Assembly (NCBI RefSeq): GCF_009363075.1
Contig: NZ_CP045293.1
Span: 2,604,001 to 2,668,000, forward strand
Origin: Paenibacillus guangzhouensis
GTDB lineage: Bacteria; Bacillota; Bacilli; Paenibacillales; Paenibacillaceae
Direction of reading: 5' to 3'
Length of the DNA: 64,000 nucleotides
Numbering within the stretch: the first letter of the stretch is position 1; each line of letters opens with the position of its first letter. Below, piece by piece: positions 63,423 through 64,000 of this stretch. Under the pieces are notes generated by a model. It ran no database searches and had not been told where the DNA came from. It saw only the letters and a program-made list of their open reading frames with translations. The position numbers and the translations under genes are program-made.

Positions 63423-64000
63423 ATGACACAGCAAACAACACAGCAGAATATTATCTTCGATCTCGACGATACGCTTATATACTGCAACAAATACTTTTAC
63501 CTGATTATCGAACAATTCCTAGATCTTATGGAGACGTGGTTTCACACCTACGATATCAAGACGGAACAGATTAAGAAGAAACAGATCGATATTGATCTTG
63601 AACGCGTGAACCGTGATGGATTTGTGAGCGAGCATTTCCCTGAGTCATTCGTCGATACGTACCGTTACTTCAGCGTTCTACACGGGAGACCTGTTCATCC
63701 AAGAGAAGAAGAACAGCTGATGCGGCTCGGACGAAGCGTATACGAACAACCTGTGGAGCCTTACCCTGGGATGTTCGAGACGTTATCGCATCTTCGGGAA
63801 GAAGGCCATACCCTCTCCCTTTATACCGGCGGTGAGATTCTCATTCAACAACGCAAAATCGATGAGATGAAACTCCAGGATTTCTTCCATGATCGAATCT
63901 TCATTCGTCAGCATAAGAACCGTGATGCATTGGAATCGATACTATCCGAAGGTCAATTCGATCGCCAGAACACGTGGATGATTGGGAATTCACTGCGGAC
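63423..64000 (+). CDS. HAD-superfamily hydrolase, cut by the window edge
   Basis: From the ATG at 63423 (AAAGGAG 11 bases upstream) an open frame of 192 codons runs off the window. HAD motif I is IFDLDDTLIY near residue 13, motif II is SLYTGGE near 140 (T-G where T/S is the expected residue) and the D of motif IV is replaced as WMIGNSLR at the edge, where many members read IGDS. The cap region lies between about 25 and 110. It should be a small phosphatase. It follows the ArsR-like gene and may share its transcript. Confidence 0.85.
   Translation, partial: MTQQTTQQNIIFDLDDTLIYCNKYFYLIIEQFLDLMETWFHTYDIKTEQIKKKQIDIDLERVNRDGFVSEHFPESFVDTYRYFSVLHGRPVHPREEEQLMRLGRSVYEQPVEPYPGMFETLSHLREEGHTLSLYTGGEILIQQRKIDEMKLQDFFHDRIFIRQHKNRDALESILSEGQFDRQNTWMIGNSLR

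Overview
The window looks like chromosomal DNA of a Gram-positive, low-to-mid GC Bacillota, most likely Paenibacillus or a close relative. Pointers are AGGAGG-type ribosome binding sites, frequent TTG/GTG starts, sigma-A promoters, classical hairpin/T-run terminators, a XerS-type recombinase, an amino-acid transporter whose binding protein and permease are fused, a c-di-AMP riboswitch in front of a LysM/3D wall protein, CsoR/CopZ copper control, and a Bacillus-eps-like exopolysaccharide cluster. I saw no rRNA, tRNA, CRISPR array, transposase or phage module.

Layout. 1-4.1 kb, minus strand: small enzymes (DinB-like, three GNATs plus a cut-off gene, two Nudix genes of which one is frameshifted, a VOC protein). 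4.2-5.8 kb: a YebC-family factor, CopZ and CsoR with matching operators. 5.9-15.2 kb: MenA-like prenyltransferase, DUF6081-like and UPF0316 proteins, a methyltransferase, lipoproteins, a BmrA-like exporter, glutathione peroxidase, a kinase-fold protein and a luciferase-like oxidoreductase. 15.5-37.1 kb: an XRE regulator facing a minus-strand exopolysaccharide operon of about 20 kb (small unknown gene, Wzz, Wze kinase, structured RNA, GalU, priming transferase, five glycosyltransferases, Wzy, acyltransferase, Wzx, pyruvyl transferase, ManC, Ugd, then two unknown surface proteins), with the CpsB phosphatase upstream. 37.3-46.3 kb: TauE/DUF1634 exporter, GH3 glucosidase, second glutathione peroxidase, TetR regulator, MOSC protein, Gfo/Idh/MocA oxidoreductase and XerS. 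46.4-48.9 kb: a PspA envelope-stress operon with a sigma-W-like promoter. 49-52.6 kb: PyrK-PyrD, a deacetylase lipoprotein and the riboswitch-controlled LysM-3D protein. 52.9-56.7 kb: MntH and a polar-amino-acid ABC transporter. 57-61.5 kb: an operon of deacetylase, VCBS-like lipoprotein, response regulator and histidine kinase. 61.6-64 kb: an orphan ABC ATPase divergent from an ArsR-like regulator and a HAD hydrolase cut by the window edge.

How it works together. The exopolysaccharide operon should supply UDP-glucose, UDP-glucuronate and GDP-mannose, start a lipid-linked repeat unit, decorate it with acyl and pyruvyl groups, flip it and polymerise it under tyrosine-kinase control. That predicts an acidic heteropolysaccharide. 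The most unusual material is non-coding: a multi-helix RNA with a terminator between wze and galU, in the position of the eps-associated RNA (EAR) of Bacillus, a three-way-junction-like RNA before wzz, and a 783-base upstream region with an exact palindrome and a cre-like site. The duplicated 764-residue secreted protein and the tethered coiled-coil protein at the operon's end are the best candidates for an undescribed surface component.
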